In this document: positions 34,209 to 42,302 of the stretch, in pieces | Position numbering within the stretch: position 1 is the stretch's first letter | Layout: each line of letters starts with the position of its first letter | DNA from: Paracraurococcus lichenis | GTDB taxonomy: Bacteria; Pseudomonadota; Alphaproteobacteria; Acetobacterales; Acetobacteraceae | Reading direction: 5' to 3' | Length of the DNA stretch: 64,000 nt | Assembly: GCF_030657435.1 (NCBI RefSeq) | Contig: NZ_JAUTWS010000007.1 | Span: 162,467-226,466 of the forward strand | Notes under the pieces: generated by a model | Seen by the model: only the letters and a program-made list of their open reading frames with translations | What the model was told of the DNA's origin: nothing | The model's database searches: none | Translations under genes and position numbers: made by a program

Positions 34209-35003
34209 TTGCTGAAGGTCACCATCCTCGGCTGCGGCGGCTCGGGCGGCGTGCCGCTGCTCGGCGGAAAGGACGAGGGCGGGCAGTGGGGCGACTGCGA
34301 CCCCGCCGAGCCGCGCAACCGCCGCACCCGGACCTCGGCGATGATCGAGGGGCCGGGCGGGCAGCGGCTGCTGGTGGATGCCGGGCCGGACCTGCGGCAG
34401 CAGATGCTGGCCTGCCGGCTCGGCCGCTTCGAGGCGGTGCTCTTCACCCATCCGCATGCCGACCACATCCTGGGCATCGACGACATCCGCCAGGTCAACC
34501 GCAACCTGAACCGGGCAATCGATGCCTGGGGGACGCGGATCACGCTGCAGAAGCTGGACGAGCGCTTCGACTACGCCTTCATCGGCCCGACGGAGTTCTT
34601 CTTTCGTCCCGCGCTGGAACCGCGACGGATCGCGTTCGGGGAACGTTTCGAGGCTGCGGGCATGACCGTGGAGGTCTTCCGCCAGGACCATGGCGTCATG
34701 GACAGCCTCGGGCTGCGGATCGGCAAGTTCGCGTATTCGACCGACGTCGTGGCGCTGCCGGAGGAGAGCCTGCGGGCGCTCGAGGGCCTCGACACCTGGG
34801 TGGTCGGCTGCTTCCAACGCAGGCCGCATGCCGTGCACGCGAACCTGGAGACGGTGCTGCGCTGGGTGGAGGTGCTGCGGCCGCGGCGGACGGTGCTGAC
34901 GCATATGGGCACGGCCATGGACTACCGGAGCCTGCTGCGGGAACTGCCGCCGGGCATCGAGCCCGGCTACGACGGCATGGTGCTGGAGGTGCCGGAGGGC
35001 TGA
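34209..35003 (+). CDS. MBL-fold metallohydrolase (PhnP-like)
   Basis: A 264-residue metallo-beta-lactamase-fold hydrolase. The metal motif reads LFTHPHADHILGIDDIRQVNR. The flanking IEGPGGQRLLVDAGPDLRQQML and the second histidine region GLRIGKFAYSTD are typical of the PhnP/cyclic phosphodiesterase branch. The start is a TTG at 34209, two bases after the tatD stop, with no ATG near. It usually follows metG-tatD in this lineage. The substrate is not established; 2',3'- or 5'-linked phosphodiesters are known for PhnP. Confidence 0.87.
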   Translation: MLKVTILGCGGSGGVPLLGGKDEGGQWGDCDPAEPRNRRTRTSAMIEGPGGQRLLVDAGPDLRQQMLACRLGRFEAVLFTHPHADHILGIDDIRQVNRNLNRAIDAWGTRITLQKLDERFDYAFIGPTEFFFRPALEPRRIAFGERFEAAGMTVEVFRQDHGVMDSLGLRIGKFAYSTDVVALPEESLRALEGLDTWVVGCFQRRPHAVHANLETVLRWVEVLRPRRTVLTHMGTAMDYRSLLRELPPGIEPGYDGMVLEVPEG

Positions 35004-35465
35004 GGGCCGGCAGGACCCGGTGGACGGCCGGAGGCAGGATTTCCCGTTACCATCCACAGGTTCTTTTTTCCATAATATATCTTATGCGGCAAGGTCGCTC
35101 TGGGGATAAGCCGGGGATTCCCGGGCGCGCGCGCTGCGCGGCCGCCCGTCCCTCCAACCCAGCATGTCTACGGAACCCCCCACAGGCCCCCGACTTCCTG
35201 GCTATCCCACCAACCGGCCTGCCGTCCACTGACGCTGCATGTCGCAACGTGTCTGCGTTACCACGGTGATGCGAGCGCGCCACGCCTGAGGCACCGACGG
35301 CGCCATGCTGCATCCCGGCGCGGCCGTCCCGACGCCCGGGTACGGCACCCTCGGGCGCGGCCGCTCCGGCCCATGCCCGCGGCACCGACCCTGGCCCCGC
35401 GCCGCCGGGCCTTGCCAGCCTGCGCCGCCTTCGCCATGGGCCGCCGCGTCCCGCCGGAGAGCCCC
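35004..35465. other. 462-bp gene-free stretch with an AT-rich core and DnaA-box-like sites
   Basis: At 35053-35057 is ATCCA followed by CAGG, and 35061-35080 has only 3 of 20 G/C (TTCTTTTTTC then CATAATATAT), very unusual here. At 35101-35109 TGGGGATAA is the reverse complement of TTATCCCCA, one mismatch from a DnaA box, and it continues AAGCCGGGGATTC like the repeats at 1426 and 1703. The rest to the mazG start shows nothing coding. The stretch may be a DNA-unwinding element with DnaA sites or a strong promoter for mazG; both are inference. Confidence 0.4.
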
Positions 35466-36275
35466 ATGCCCGAGACGTCCGCCCCCGCCGAAGCGCTGCT
35501 GCGCCTGCTCGCCACCATGGCCCGACTCCGCGACCCCGTGGGCGGCTGCCCCTGGGACCAGGTGCAGAGCTTCGAGACCATCGCGCCCTATACGATCGAG
35601 GAGGCCTACGAGGTCGCCGACGCCATCCGCCGCGGCGACCGGCCGGCGCTGCTGGACGAGCTCGGCGACCTGCTGTTCCAGGTCGTCTATCACGCCCGCA
35701 TGGCGGAAGAGGAAGGAATTTTTTCCTTTACGGATGTTGCGGAAAGTATTCACAGGAAGATGGTCTCTCGCCATCCACATGTGTTCGGCGACGAATCGGC
35801 CCGCTCGGCGGCCGAGCAGACCACGGCGTGGGAGGCGCAGAAGGCGCAGGAACGGGCGGCCCGGGCCGAAACCGGGACCCTCGCCGGGATCCCGCCGGCC
35901 CTCCCTGCCCTGATGCGCGCCAACAAGCTGACCCGGCGCGCCGCCCGGGTTGGCTTCGACTGGCCCGATGCCGGCGCCGTGCTCGACAAGCTGGAGGAGG
36001 AGGCCGCCGAGCTGCGTGCCGAGCTGCCGGCCGCCGATCCGACCCGGCTGGCCGACGAGGTGGGCGACCTGCTCTTCGTCCTGGCCAATCTGGCCCGCAA
36101 GCTCGACCTCGACCCGGAGGAATGCCTGCGTGGCGCCAATGCCAAGTTCACGCGTCGCTTCGAGGCGGTCGAGTCGAGGCTCGCCGCGCAGGGGCAGAGC
36201 CCGGCGGATGCCGGGCTCGAGGCCATGGAGGCGGAGTGGCAGGCGGTGAAGGCGGCCGAGCGCGGCGGCGCCTGA
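35466..36275 (+). CDS. mazG: nucleoside triphosphate pyrophosphohydrolase MazG
   Basis: A 269-residue MazG, which hydrolyses (d)NTPs to monophosphates. Two all-alpha NTP-PPase units are visible. The first has CPWDQVQSFETIAPYTIEEAYEVADAI and LLDELGDLLFQVVYHARMAEEEGIF with the EEAYE/ExxD metal motif. The second has LDKLEEEAAELRAEL and LADEVGDLLFVLANLARKLDLD. Both metal-binding sets are complete. ATG 35466 is used; the frame opens at 35373. A short AT-rich patch lies in the middle of the gene (35711-35760). A hairpin terminator follows. Confidence 0.93.
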   Translation: MPETSAPAEALLRLLATMARLRDPVGGCPWDQVQSFETIAPYTIEEAYEVADAIRRGDRPALLDELGDLLFQVVYHARMAEEEGIFSFTDVAESIHRKMVSRHPHVFGDESARSAAEQTTAWEAQKAQERAARAETGTLAGIPPALPALMRANKLTRRAARVGFDWPDAGAVLDKLEEEAAELRAELPAADPTRLADEVGDLLFVLANLARKLDLDPEECLRGANAKFTRRFEAVESRLAAQGQSPADAGLEAMEAEWQAVKAAERGGA

Positions 36276-36310
36276 GCACGCCGCCCGACACACTGTAAAG
36301 CGGTTCACAC

Positions 36311-36338
36311 GCGGTCGCGGCGTCCAGGCCGCGACCGC
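36311..36338 (+). terminator. hairpin after mazG
   Basis: GCGGTCGCGGC pairs perfectly with GCCGCGACCGC (11 bp) around a GTCCAG loop, 35 bases beyond the mazG stop. There is no U-run after it (ATTCGG), so termination is inferred from the stable stem only. Confidence 0.5.
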
Positions 36339-36655
36339 ATTCGGCGTGCCGACACTTGGAAAGAATACACGCCGCCTGAGAATTCTTTACGCAAAGCGTG
36401 CCGATGCGGGTGCCGGAGACCCTCCGTCAGAACCTATGCAGAACAAAACATGAACAAGCTTCATGCCAGCAGCGGCCCGCAGCGGGCGCGCCCCCGCAGG
36501 ACCAGCCTTCGGATGTCGCAGTGAAGGAAGTCGGGTCGGTGCGCCTGCGGCCTCGCGCCCGTCGTCGGGTCACGCGGCAGGCTCCGGGCGGCGCTCCCGG
36601 AGCCTCCTCAGCCGCGCCGGCGCAAGGGCGCGGCCGATCGGTAGTCGGCACTGCC
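36339..36655. other. 317-bp gene-free stretch with a possible 24-codon leader
   Basis: Between the mazG hairpin and the pirin stop nothing reads as a normal gene. A short AT-leaning patch (36356-36395, including GAATTCTTTACGCAAAGCG) could hold a plus-strand promoter. An ATG at 36450 opens a 24-codon frame beginning MNKLHASSGP and ending at a TGA at 36522-36524. It has no recognisable ribosome site and no known relative, so it is recorded as a possibility only. Confidence 0.3.
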
Positions 36656-37609
36656 TCAGGGGTAGTTCGCGGTCCCACCCCGGACCCGCACCGTCTCCGG
36701 CAGCGGGATGAACTCCTGGTCGTCCCCCGGCACCTTGGCGAAGCGCTGCGCCTGCCAGTCGGCCTTGGCCTGCTCGATCCGCTCGCGCGAGGAACTGACG
36801 AAGTTCCAGAAGACGTAGCGCGGCCCGTCCATCGCCGCGCCGCCCAGCAGCAGCAGCCGCGCCCCCTGCGGCCCCGCCGTCAGCGCCAGCCCGTCGCCGG
36901 CGCGGAAGACCAGCATCCGCCCCGGCGCGTGGCTCTCGCCGCCGACCGAGACCTCGCCCTCCAGCACATAGGCGGCGCGCTCCTCATGCTGGTCGGGCAA
37001 GGGCACCCGGGCGCCCGGCGCCAGCACTGCATCAGCGTAGAAGAGCGGCGAGGCGGTGGCGACCGGCGCCCGCATCCCCCAACCCTCGCCGGCGATCAGC
37101 CGCAGGTGCAGCCCGGCCTCCTCGCCGACCGGCAGGCTGGAGGCCGGGTGGTGGGCGAAGGCGGGCGCCGTCTCCTCGGCCGATTTCGGCAGCGCAACCC
37201 AGGACTGGATGCCGGAGAGCCTGCGGGCAGCGGCCCGCTCCGCGGCGGCGGAGCGCTCGGAATGGGTGATCCCCTGCCCCGCCGTCATCCAGTTCACATC
37301 GCCCGGCCGGATCGCCAGGTTCGACCCCAGGCTGTCGCGGTGCTGGATCGCCCCCTCGAACAGGTAGGTGACGGTGGAGAGACCGATATGCGGGTGCGGC
37401 CGGACATCGAGGCCGGTGCCGGCCAGGAACTCGCCCGGGCCCATCTGGTCGAAGAAGATGAAGGGGCCGACCAGCATCCGCTCCTTGGCCGGCAGGGCGC
37501 GGCGGACCTCGAAGCCGCCGATGTCATGCGCCCGCGGCACGATGACCAGCGAGACGTCCTGCGGCAAGGCCTCGGTGCAGGTGGGGTCGTCGGCAGGTTG
37601 CCAGCTCAT
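36656..37609 (-). CDS. pirin family protein
   Basis: A 317-residue bicupin. The N-terminal metal cupin has RPHPHIGLSTVTYLFEGAIQHRDSLG followed by MTAGQGITHSER, which together supply the three histidines and the glutamate of the iron site. The C-terminal half has the usual pirin pattern. Bacterial pirins act as quercetinase-like dioxygenases or regulators; which applies here is unknown. The start ATG 37609 begins MSWQPADDPTCTEAL; a longer frame to 38077 lies in the next gene's shadow. It stands alone, 68 bases downstream of the cyclase-FHA gene. Confidence 0.88.
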   Translation of the reverse strand: MSWQPADDPTCTEALPQDVSLVIVPRAHDIGGFEVRRALPAKERMLVGPFIFFDQMGPGEFLAGTGLDVRPHPHIGLSTVTYLFEGAIQHRDSLGSNLAIRPGDVNWMTAGQGITHSERSAAAERAAARRLSGIQSWVALPKSAEETAPAFAHHPASSLPVGEEAGLHLRLIAGEGWGMRAPVATASPLFYADAVLAPGARVPLPDQHEERAAYVLEGEVSVGGESHAPGRMLVFRAGDGLALTAGPQGARLLLLGGAAMDGPRYVFWNFVSSSRERIEQAKADWQAQRFAKVPGDDQEFIPLPETVRVRGGTANYP

Positions 37610-37677
37610 GCGCGTGTCCTCTCTCGCTCCGGCCGCCATCCTGGGGCATCGCGCTCGCGCTGCAACACGGCCGGCGG

Positions 37678-38637
37678 TTACATCGTCTCCGGCACCTCGA
37701 AGCGGAGGACGGTCGCACCGCCCTCGGATGGCAGTTCGCCGAAGCCGATCAGGCCGCGTCCCGTCAGCACCTGGCTGTCGTGCCGGACGAAGACGGGCTG
37801 GCCCACCTCCCCGCGCACATAGGTGCCGTTGGTGCTCTGGTCGGTCAGCACGCAGCGGCCGCGGCGCACCTCGATGCGGGCATGCAGCCGGGACACGAAG
37901 GTGCCCGACAGCACCAGATCGCTCGCCTCGCCACGGCCGACGGTCAGGGAGGGCTGCCGGTCGCTCAGGCCGATCGGCCTGCCGCCGCGGGGCGGGGTGA
38001 GCCAGGCGACGACGTCGGCGGATGGGGCGCGCGGCGGCGCACGCATCAGCGTCTCCTCGCCCGTGGCCCAGAGGCACTCGAAGATCTCCATCGGCTCGCG
38101 CCGGCCGCGCAGAGCGGTCACGTCGACCAGCCGGGCGGTGCGGCCCCAGTCCCCGCCGGCGGCGGCGATGGTCGCACCGCTGGTCAGGATCTGCCCGGCC
38201 TTGGCGCCGGCCACCAGCCGCGCCGCGACATTCACCGCATCGCCGAAGACGTCGCCGTCCTCCAGCAGCACCGGGCCGAAATGCAGGCCGATGCGGATCG
38301 CGAGGGGCTTGCCGCCGACCGGCGGTCGGTCGGCGGCCCCCTGCTGCAGGGCGGCCGCCGTACGCAAGGCCGCCTCGGGCGTCGGGAAGGTCGCTATGAC
38401 CTCATCGCCGATGGTCTTGACCACCCGGCCGCCGCCCCGGGCGACGTCGGAGGCCATGGCACCGAGGCAGTCTCCGACCAGGCCGCGCGCCGGCTGGTCA
38501 CCAAGCCTGTGGTAGAGCTCGGTGCTGCCCGCAATGTCGGCAAAGAGAATGGCGAGCTGCGCGGTGGTGACCGCCTCGCGGAACGGAGGCTCCAAGGATG
38601 CGGGACTTCGCGATGCTAACTCCCTGCATTCGCGCAT
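37678..38637 (-). CDS. class III nucleotide cyclase domain fused to an FHA domain
   Basis: A 319-residue cytoplasmic protein. Residues about 25-190 are a class III adenylate/guanylate cyclase catalytic domain: LAILFADIAGSTELYHRLGD and VKTIGDEVIATF carry the two metal-binding aspartates, and IGLHFGPVLLEDGDVFGDAVNVAARL is the dimer/substrate region. Residues about 230-310 form an FHA domain (LTVGRGEASDLVLSGTFVSRLHARIEVRRGRCVLTDQSTNGTYV), which binds phosphothreonine. So cyclic nucleotide synthesis may be linked to Ser/Thr kinase signalling. The start ATG at 38637 gives a compact protein; the frame to 38829 adds a low-complexity region. Confidence 0.84.
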   Translation of the reverse strand: MRECRELASRSPASLEPPFREAVTTAQLAILFADIAGSTELYHRLGDQPARGLVGDCLGAMASDVARGGGRVVKTIGDEVIATFPTPEAALRTAAALQQGAADRPPVGGKPLAIRIGLHFGPVLLEDGDVFGDAVNVAARLVAGAKAGQILTSGATIAAAGGDWGRTARLVDVTALRGRREPMEIFECLWATGEETLMRAPPRAPSADVVAWLTPPRGGRPIGLSDRQPSLTVGRGEASDLVLSGTFVSRLHARIEVRRGRCVLTDQSTNGTYVRGEVGQPVFVRHDSQVLTGRGLIGFGELPSEGGATVLRFEVPETM

Positions 38638-38785
38638 TGCGGCGCGCCACGCAAGCCCGAATCGAGCCCGGCGCCGGAGAAGGGCAGACCGCCCTCCGCG
38701 CCGGGACGGCAGCCAAGGCGGCCCGCGGCCGGGCGCACCCGGCGGCGCGCGAGCCGGCCGCAGGCTGTCGGCCGGGGGTGCCGCG

Positions 38786-38899
38786 CCAAGCAGGCTTTCG
38801 CAGGTCGGGCCACACGTCGTGCGGCCCAAGCCTTTGAAGCGAAAGCCTGCTCAGGGTTTCGTTGCGGCGCAAACCCCGAGGGGTTTGCTCAGGGGTCAA
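38786..38899 (-). repeat. dispersed multi-hairpin repeat, copy A
   Basis: On the minus strand this reads TGAGCAAACCCCTCGGGG, then CCTGAGCAGGCTTTCGC, then TTGGGCCGCACGACG and ends AAAGCCTGCTTGG. It matches copy B (45216-45322) over about 105 bases at roughly 85 percent identity by eye, in the opposite orientation. It forms a short hairpin (CAAACCCC/GGGGTTTG) and a longer outer stem (AGCAGGCTTTCGC with GCGAAAGCCTGCT) enclosing a GGGCC/GGCCC inner stem. Its first TGA is the stop codon of the inositol phosphatase gene. Confidence 0.75.
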
Positions 38900-39716
38900 G
38901 CAGTGTCTCGCGCAGCGCCTCGAAGCTCGCCCGGTCGGGCGCGACGATCATACCGCCGCCGGTGACATGCGGGCCATAGGCGCTGCCGTCGAAGCGGGCG
39001 CTGTAGCCGCCGGCTTCCCGGTGCAGCAGCCAGCCCGGCGCATGGTCCCAGGGCATCAGCCGGTTGTAGAGCAGCGCATGGGCATGGCCGCCGGCCACCA
39101 TTCGGTACTCGTGCGCCGCACAGCGGAAGGTGACGGAGGCGCGGATGCGCGGCAGGCGCGAAGTCACGCGGCTCTTCAGCGGCTCCGGCAGGTAGCCCCA
39201 GTTGAAGGCGCCGACCATCTCGGCAACCGGCACCGGCGCGGCGACGCGCAGGTCGTGGCGGTGGCCGTCCGGCGCCTCGATCCAGGCCCCTTCCCCGCGC
39301 AGCGCCATCGCCGTGTCGTCGCCGAGCGGGTCGTGGATCCAGCCGGCGACGACCTCGCCGCGCACCACCGCCGCGGCCATGCTGCCGAAGAGCGGCAGGC
39401 CGGCGGCGAAATTGGCGGTGCCGTCCACCGGATCGACCACGAAGGCGAGGTCGGCCTGGCAGAGCCGGTCGAGCAGGGCGGGATCGGCGGCCGTCGCCTC
39501 CTCGCCCACCACCAGGCAGCCAGGGAAGCGCCGGGCGAGGCCGGCGGCGATCGCCCGTTCCGCTGCCTCGTCGGCATCCGTCACCAGGTCGAGCGGCCCG
39601 GTCTTGGCCCGCACCGCGCCGGCCGCGAGGCGGCGGAAGCGCGGCATGATCTCGGCCATGGCAGCATCGCGCAAAAGCCGGGCGACATCCTGCATCGCCC
39701 CTTGGTCGAACCGCAT
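38889..39716 (-). CDS. inositol monophosphatase family protein
   Basis: A 275-residue member of the lithium-sensitive inositol monophosphatase superfamily (which also includes histidinol-phosphatase and CysQ). The metal site motifs are VGEEATAADP, DPVDGTANFAAGLP (the DPxDGTxN signature) and the second motif LMPWDHAPGWLLHREAGG. The substrate is uncertain: CysQ, SuhB and HisN-type enzymes all fit. The start ATG 39716 follows GGGATGGG. The frame reaches 39794 with a less likely N-terminus. The TGA stop is also the terminus of repeat A, so the gene ends exactly in the repeat. Confidence 0.88.
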   Translation of the reverse strand: MRFDQGAMQDVARLLRDAAMAEIMPRFRRLAAGAVRAKTGPLDLVTDADEAAERAIAAGLARRFPGCLVVGEEATAADPALLDRLCQADLAFVVDPVDGTANFAAGLPLFGSMAAAVVRGEVVAGWIHDPLGDDTAMALRGEGAWIEAPDGHRHDLRVAAPVPVAEMVGAFNWGYLPEPLKSRVTSRLPRIRASVTFRCAAHEYRMVAGGHAHALLYNRLMPWDHAPGWLLHREAGGYSARFDGSAYGPHVTGGGMIVAPDRASFEALRETLLDP

Positions 39717-39810
39717 CCCATCCCGCTCCGCTGCCGCGCCGCCCGATAGAGCCGCTTCCCGGCCATGGTGCAACGCGAAAACGCCCTGCCGCATGGCCCG
39801 GCGTCAGGCC

Positions 39811-41088
39811 TCAGGCCGGCGGCTGCTCGAAGCGTGCGCGGTCGGCGGGGCTGAGGCGGACGGTGACGTGCACGTCGCCCTCCGCATCGGCGCGCGACAG
39901 CACCTCCCCATGGCGGTAGAGCCAGGCGAGGCGGGCGCCGTCGGCCGCGGGGATGGCGTAATCCACCGTCTCCAGCCCCGCCGCCAGCCTGGCATCGAGG
40001 GTGGCGCGGAGCGCGTCCAGCCCCTCCCCCGTCAGCGCCGAGACGGCGACGGCCTGCTCGCCGGTCACGCCCTCGACGGCGCCGATGCCGCCGAGCAGGT
40101 CGGCCTTGTTCAGCACCTCGATGACGCGGCCCTCCCAGCCCTCGTCGAGCGCCGGGTCGGGGCCGGTCGCCATCTCCTGCAGCACCCGCAAGACGTCGTT
40201 GCGCTGCGCCGCGGTGTCGGGATGGGCGACGTCGCGGACATGCAGGATGACGTCGGCGGCCGCCACCTCCTCGAGCGTGGCGCGGAAGGCTTCCACCAGT
40301 TGCGTTGGCAGGTCGGAGATGAAGCCGACGGTGTCCGACAGGATGGCGCGCCGGCCCGAGGGCAGGCGGATGCCGCGCATGGTCGGGTCGAGGGTCGCGA
40401 AGAGCTGGTCCTGGGCATAGACGCCGGCGCCGGTCAGCGCATTGAACAGCGTCGACTTGCCGGCATTGGTGTAGCCGACGAGCGCGATCACCGGATAGGG
40501 CACGCGCTCCCGTGCCCGGCGGTGCAGGCCGCGGGTGCGGCGGACCTGCTCCAGCTCCTTCTTCAGCTTCACCATCCGCTCGCCGATCAGGCGGCGGTCG
40601 ATCTCGATCTGCGACTCGCCAGGGCCGCCGAGGAAGCCGAAGCCGCCCCGCTGCCGCTCGAGATGGGTCCAGGACCGCACCAGCCGCGTGCGCTGGTAGT
40701 CGAGATGGGCGAGTTCGACCTGCAGCGAGCCTTCCCGGGTGCGGGCGCGCTCGCCGAAGATCTCGAGGATCAGCCCGGTCCGGTCGATGACCTTGCAGCG
40801 CCACTCGCGCTCGAGGTTGCGCTGCTGCACCGGGGTCAGGGCGGCATCCACCACGGCGACGCCGACGCGGTGCTCGGTGATCGCCTGCTTCGCGAGCTGC
40901 ACCTGGCCTTCGCCGAGCAGCGTGCTCGGGCGGCGCTCGCGCAGCGGGAAGATGGCCTCGTGGACGATGGTCACGCCGATGCTGGCGGCGAGGCCCACGG
41001 CCTCGGCCAGCCGGGCTTCCGCCGCGCGCGCGGCGCCCTCCGCGCCACCGGGGGCGGCGCGGCCGGGACGATCATAGGGAAGGATCAC
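39811..41088 (-). CDS. hflX: ribosome-associated GTPase HflX
   Basis: A 425-residue TRAFAC GTPase that splits or rescues stalled ribosomes. N-terminal domain: LAEAVGLAASIGVTIVHEAIFPLRERRPSTLLGEGQVQLAKQA. The G1 loop is GYTNAGKST, G2 YAQDQLFATLDPTMRG, G3 LSDTVGFISDLP, and G4 NKAD. The glycine-rich linker FGFLGGPGESQIEIDRR precedes it. The C-terminal domain is short. The start GTG at 41088 lies 70 bases after hfq on the same strand, the classic hfq-hflX pair. The frame upstream of the GTG stays open but has no good start. Confidence 0.95.
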   Translation of the reverse strand: MILPYDRPGRAAPGGAEGAARAAEARLAEAVGLAASIGVTIVHEAIFPLRERRPSTLLGEGQVQLAKQAITEHRVGVAVVDAALTPVQQRNLEREWRCKVIDRTGLILEIFGERARTREGSLQVELAHLDYQRTRLVRSWTHLERQRGGFGFLGGPGESQIEIDRRLIGERMVKLKKELEQVRRTRGLHRRARERVPYPVIALVGYTNAGKSTLFNALTGAGVYAQDQLFATLDPTMRGIRLPSGRRAILSDTVGFISDLPTQLVEAFRATLEEVAAADVILHVRDVAHPDTAAQRNDVLRVLQEMATGPDPALDEGWEGRVIEVLNKADLLGGIGAVEGVTGEQAVAVSALTGEGLDALRATLDARLAAGLETVDYAIPAADGARLAWLYRHGEVLSRADAEGDVHVTVRLSPADRARFEQPPA

Positions 41089-41158
41089 GGCGGCGCGGGT
41101 CGGCCCCTCGTCCGATCCGTCGCCGCGGTCATTGGCGGGCGAAGGCAGCCCGTGGCGG

Positions 41159-41470
41159 TCAGCTTCCGACAGGATTGGCCTCTCTGCTCATGGTCAGCGT
41201 CGTCCCCTCGGTCCGGACGGTCGCGCCCTCGCGCGGGGCGTTCGGGTCGAAGAGCTGGATCGGCGCGCCCGGCATCACGGTGCTGATCGCATGCTTGTAG
41301 ACGAGCTGGGTATGTCCGTCCCGGCGCAGCAGGACGGAAAAATTGTCGAACCAGGTAATGATGCCCTGCAGCTTGACGCCGTTGACGAGGAAGATCGTCA
41401 CGGGAGTCTTGCTCTTGCGAACGTGGTTCAGGAACACGTCCTGCACGTTCTGGGACTTCTCGGCGGCCAC
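41159..41470 (-). CDS. hfq: RNA chaperone Hfq
   Basis: A 103-residue Hfq hexamer subunit that pairs sRNAs with mRNAs. The Sm1 and Sm2 motifs are clear: [44 protein letters not shown] and [14 protein letters not shown]. The QN and VYKH residues of the proximal site are present. The tail beyond residue 70 is an extra 30 residues with no clear motif. I choose GTG at 41470 (VAAEKSQN) because the conserved protein begins there with AAGGAC upstream; the frame opens at 41593 with an unlike N-terminus. It leads the hfq-hflX operon. Confidence 0.93.
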   Translation of the reverse strand: MAAEKSQNVQDVFLNHVRKSKTPVTIFLVNGVKLQGIITWFDNFSVLLRRDGHTQLVYKHAISTVMPGAPIQLFDPNAPREGATVRTEGTTLTMSREANPVGS

Positions 41471-41651
41471 GGCGCGGTCCTTCTTGTTCTTGGCAGCCGC
41501 GTGACGCGGCGTGCCGGGGCAGGATGCCCCATATCGCAGGCAGTTGGGAACATCCGATACCGGCCGCCGGGTTGCAAGGGATGGATGACGCATCCGTGCG
41601 GAATTTTGCTGCGTTGCAGCATTGCATTAAGCGCAGGCGCGAGCGGCAGCG

Positions 41652-42302
41652 TCACCCTTGCCGCAGCCAGGCCGCCAGCGCCTCGCCGTCCGCGAAGGCA
41701 TGGTCCGGCAGGGCATTGGCGACGCCGCCGTCATGCGCCGCATCGCCGAGCAGCACGGCGGTGCAGCCCGCGGCACGCGCCGCCTGCATGTCGAGCGCGG
41801 TATCGCCGACATACCAGACCTGCGGCCCGGCCTCCGTCCCGAGCGCCGCGAGCGCCATGCGGAAGGGGGCCGGATCGGGCTTGTCGGCCGCGGCATCGCC
41901 GGCGCCGAGCAGGGCGGCGAAATGCCGGTCCCAGCCGAGATGCGCCGCCTCCGCCCGCAGCAGCGGGCCCTGCTTGTTGCTGATGACGCCCTGCCCGAGG
42001 CCGGCCGCCGCGACGGCCTCGATCGCCGCGGCGGCGCCGGGCATGGGGGTGAGGACCTGGAGATGGCGCGCGCGGACCTCGGCATAGAAGGTGTCGCGGG
42101 CCTCCTCCCAGGCGGTCCCGAACATCTCGGGGAAGGTCTCACGGAGCGAGCGGCGGACACGGCCCCTCACCTCGTCCAGCGTCCATTCCGGCAGGCCATG
42201 GGCGCGGAAGGCGGCGTTGAGGCCGGCATGGATCGCTGCCCAGCCATCCACCAGGGTATTGTCCCAGTCCCAGAGGACCGCGCGCGGCGCCGGGAGGCTC
42301 AC
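41652..42302 (-). CDS. HAD family hydrolase (phosphoglycolate phosphatase-like)
   Basis: A 216-residue HAD phosphatase. Motif I is WDWDNTLVDGW (nucleophile aspartate first), motif II is in GQGVISNKQ, and motif III/IV in WYVGDTALDMQAARAAGC. The cap is helical and inserted after motif I, as in subfamily I. The substrate is not known; Gph-like phosphatases act on phosphoglycolate. The start overlaps the stop of the transaminase gene (ATGA at 42299-42302), so the two are coupled. Confidence 0.88.
   Translation of the reverse strand: MSLPAPRAVLWDWDNTLVDGWAAIHAGLNAAFRAHGLPEWTLDEVRGRVRRSLRETFPEMFGTAWEEARDTFYAEVRARHLQVLTPMPGAAAAIEAVAAAGLGQGVISNKQGPLLRAEAAHLGWDRHFAALLGAGDAAADKPDPAPFRMALAALGTEAGPQVWYVGDTALDMQAARAAGCTAVLLGDAAHDGGVANALPDHAFADGEALAAWLRQG

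Noticed and set aside
35711..35760. AT-rich patch in mazG as a second recombination patch
   Set aside because: It is only about 50 bases and codes conserved MazG residues; too short to separate from normal codon choice.
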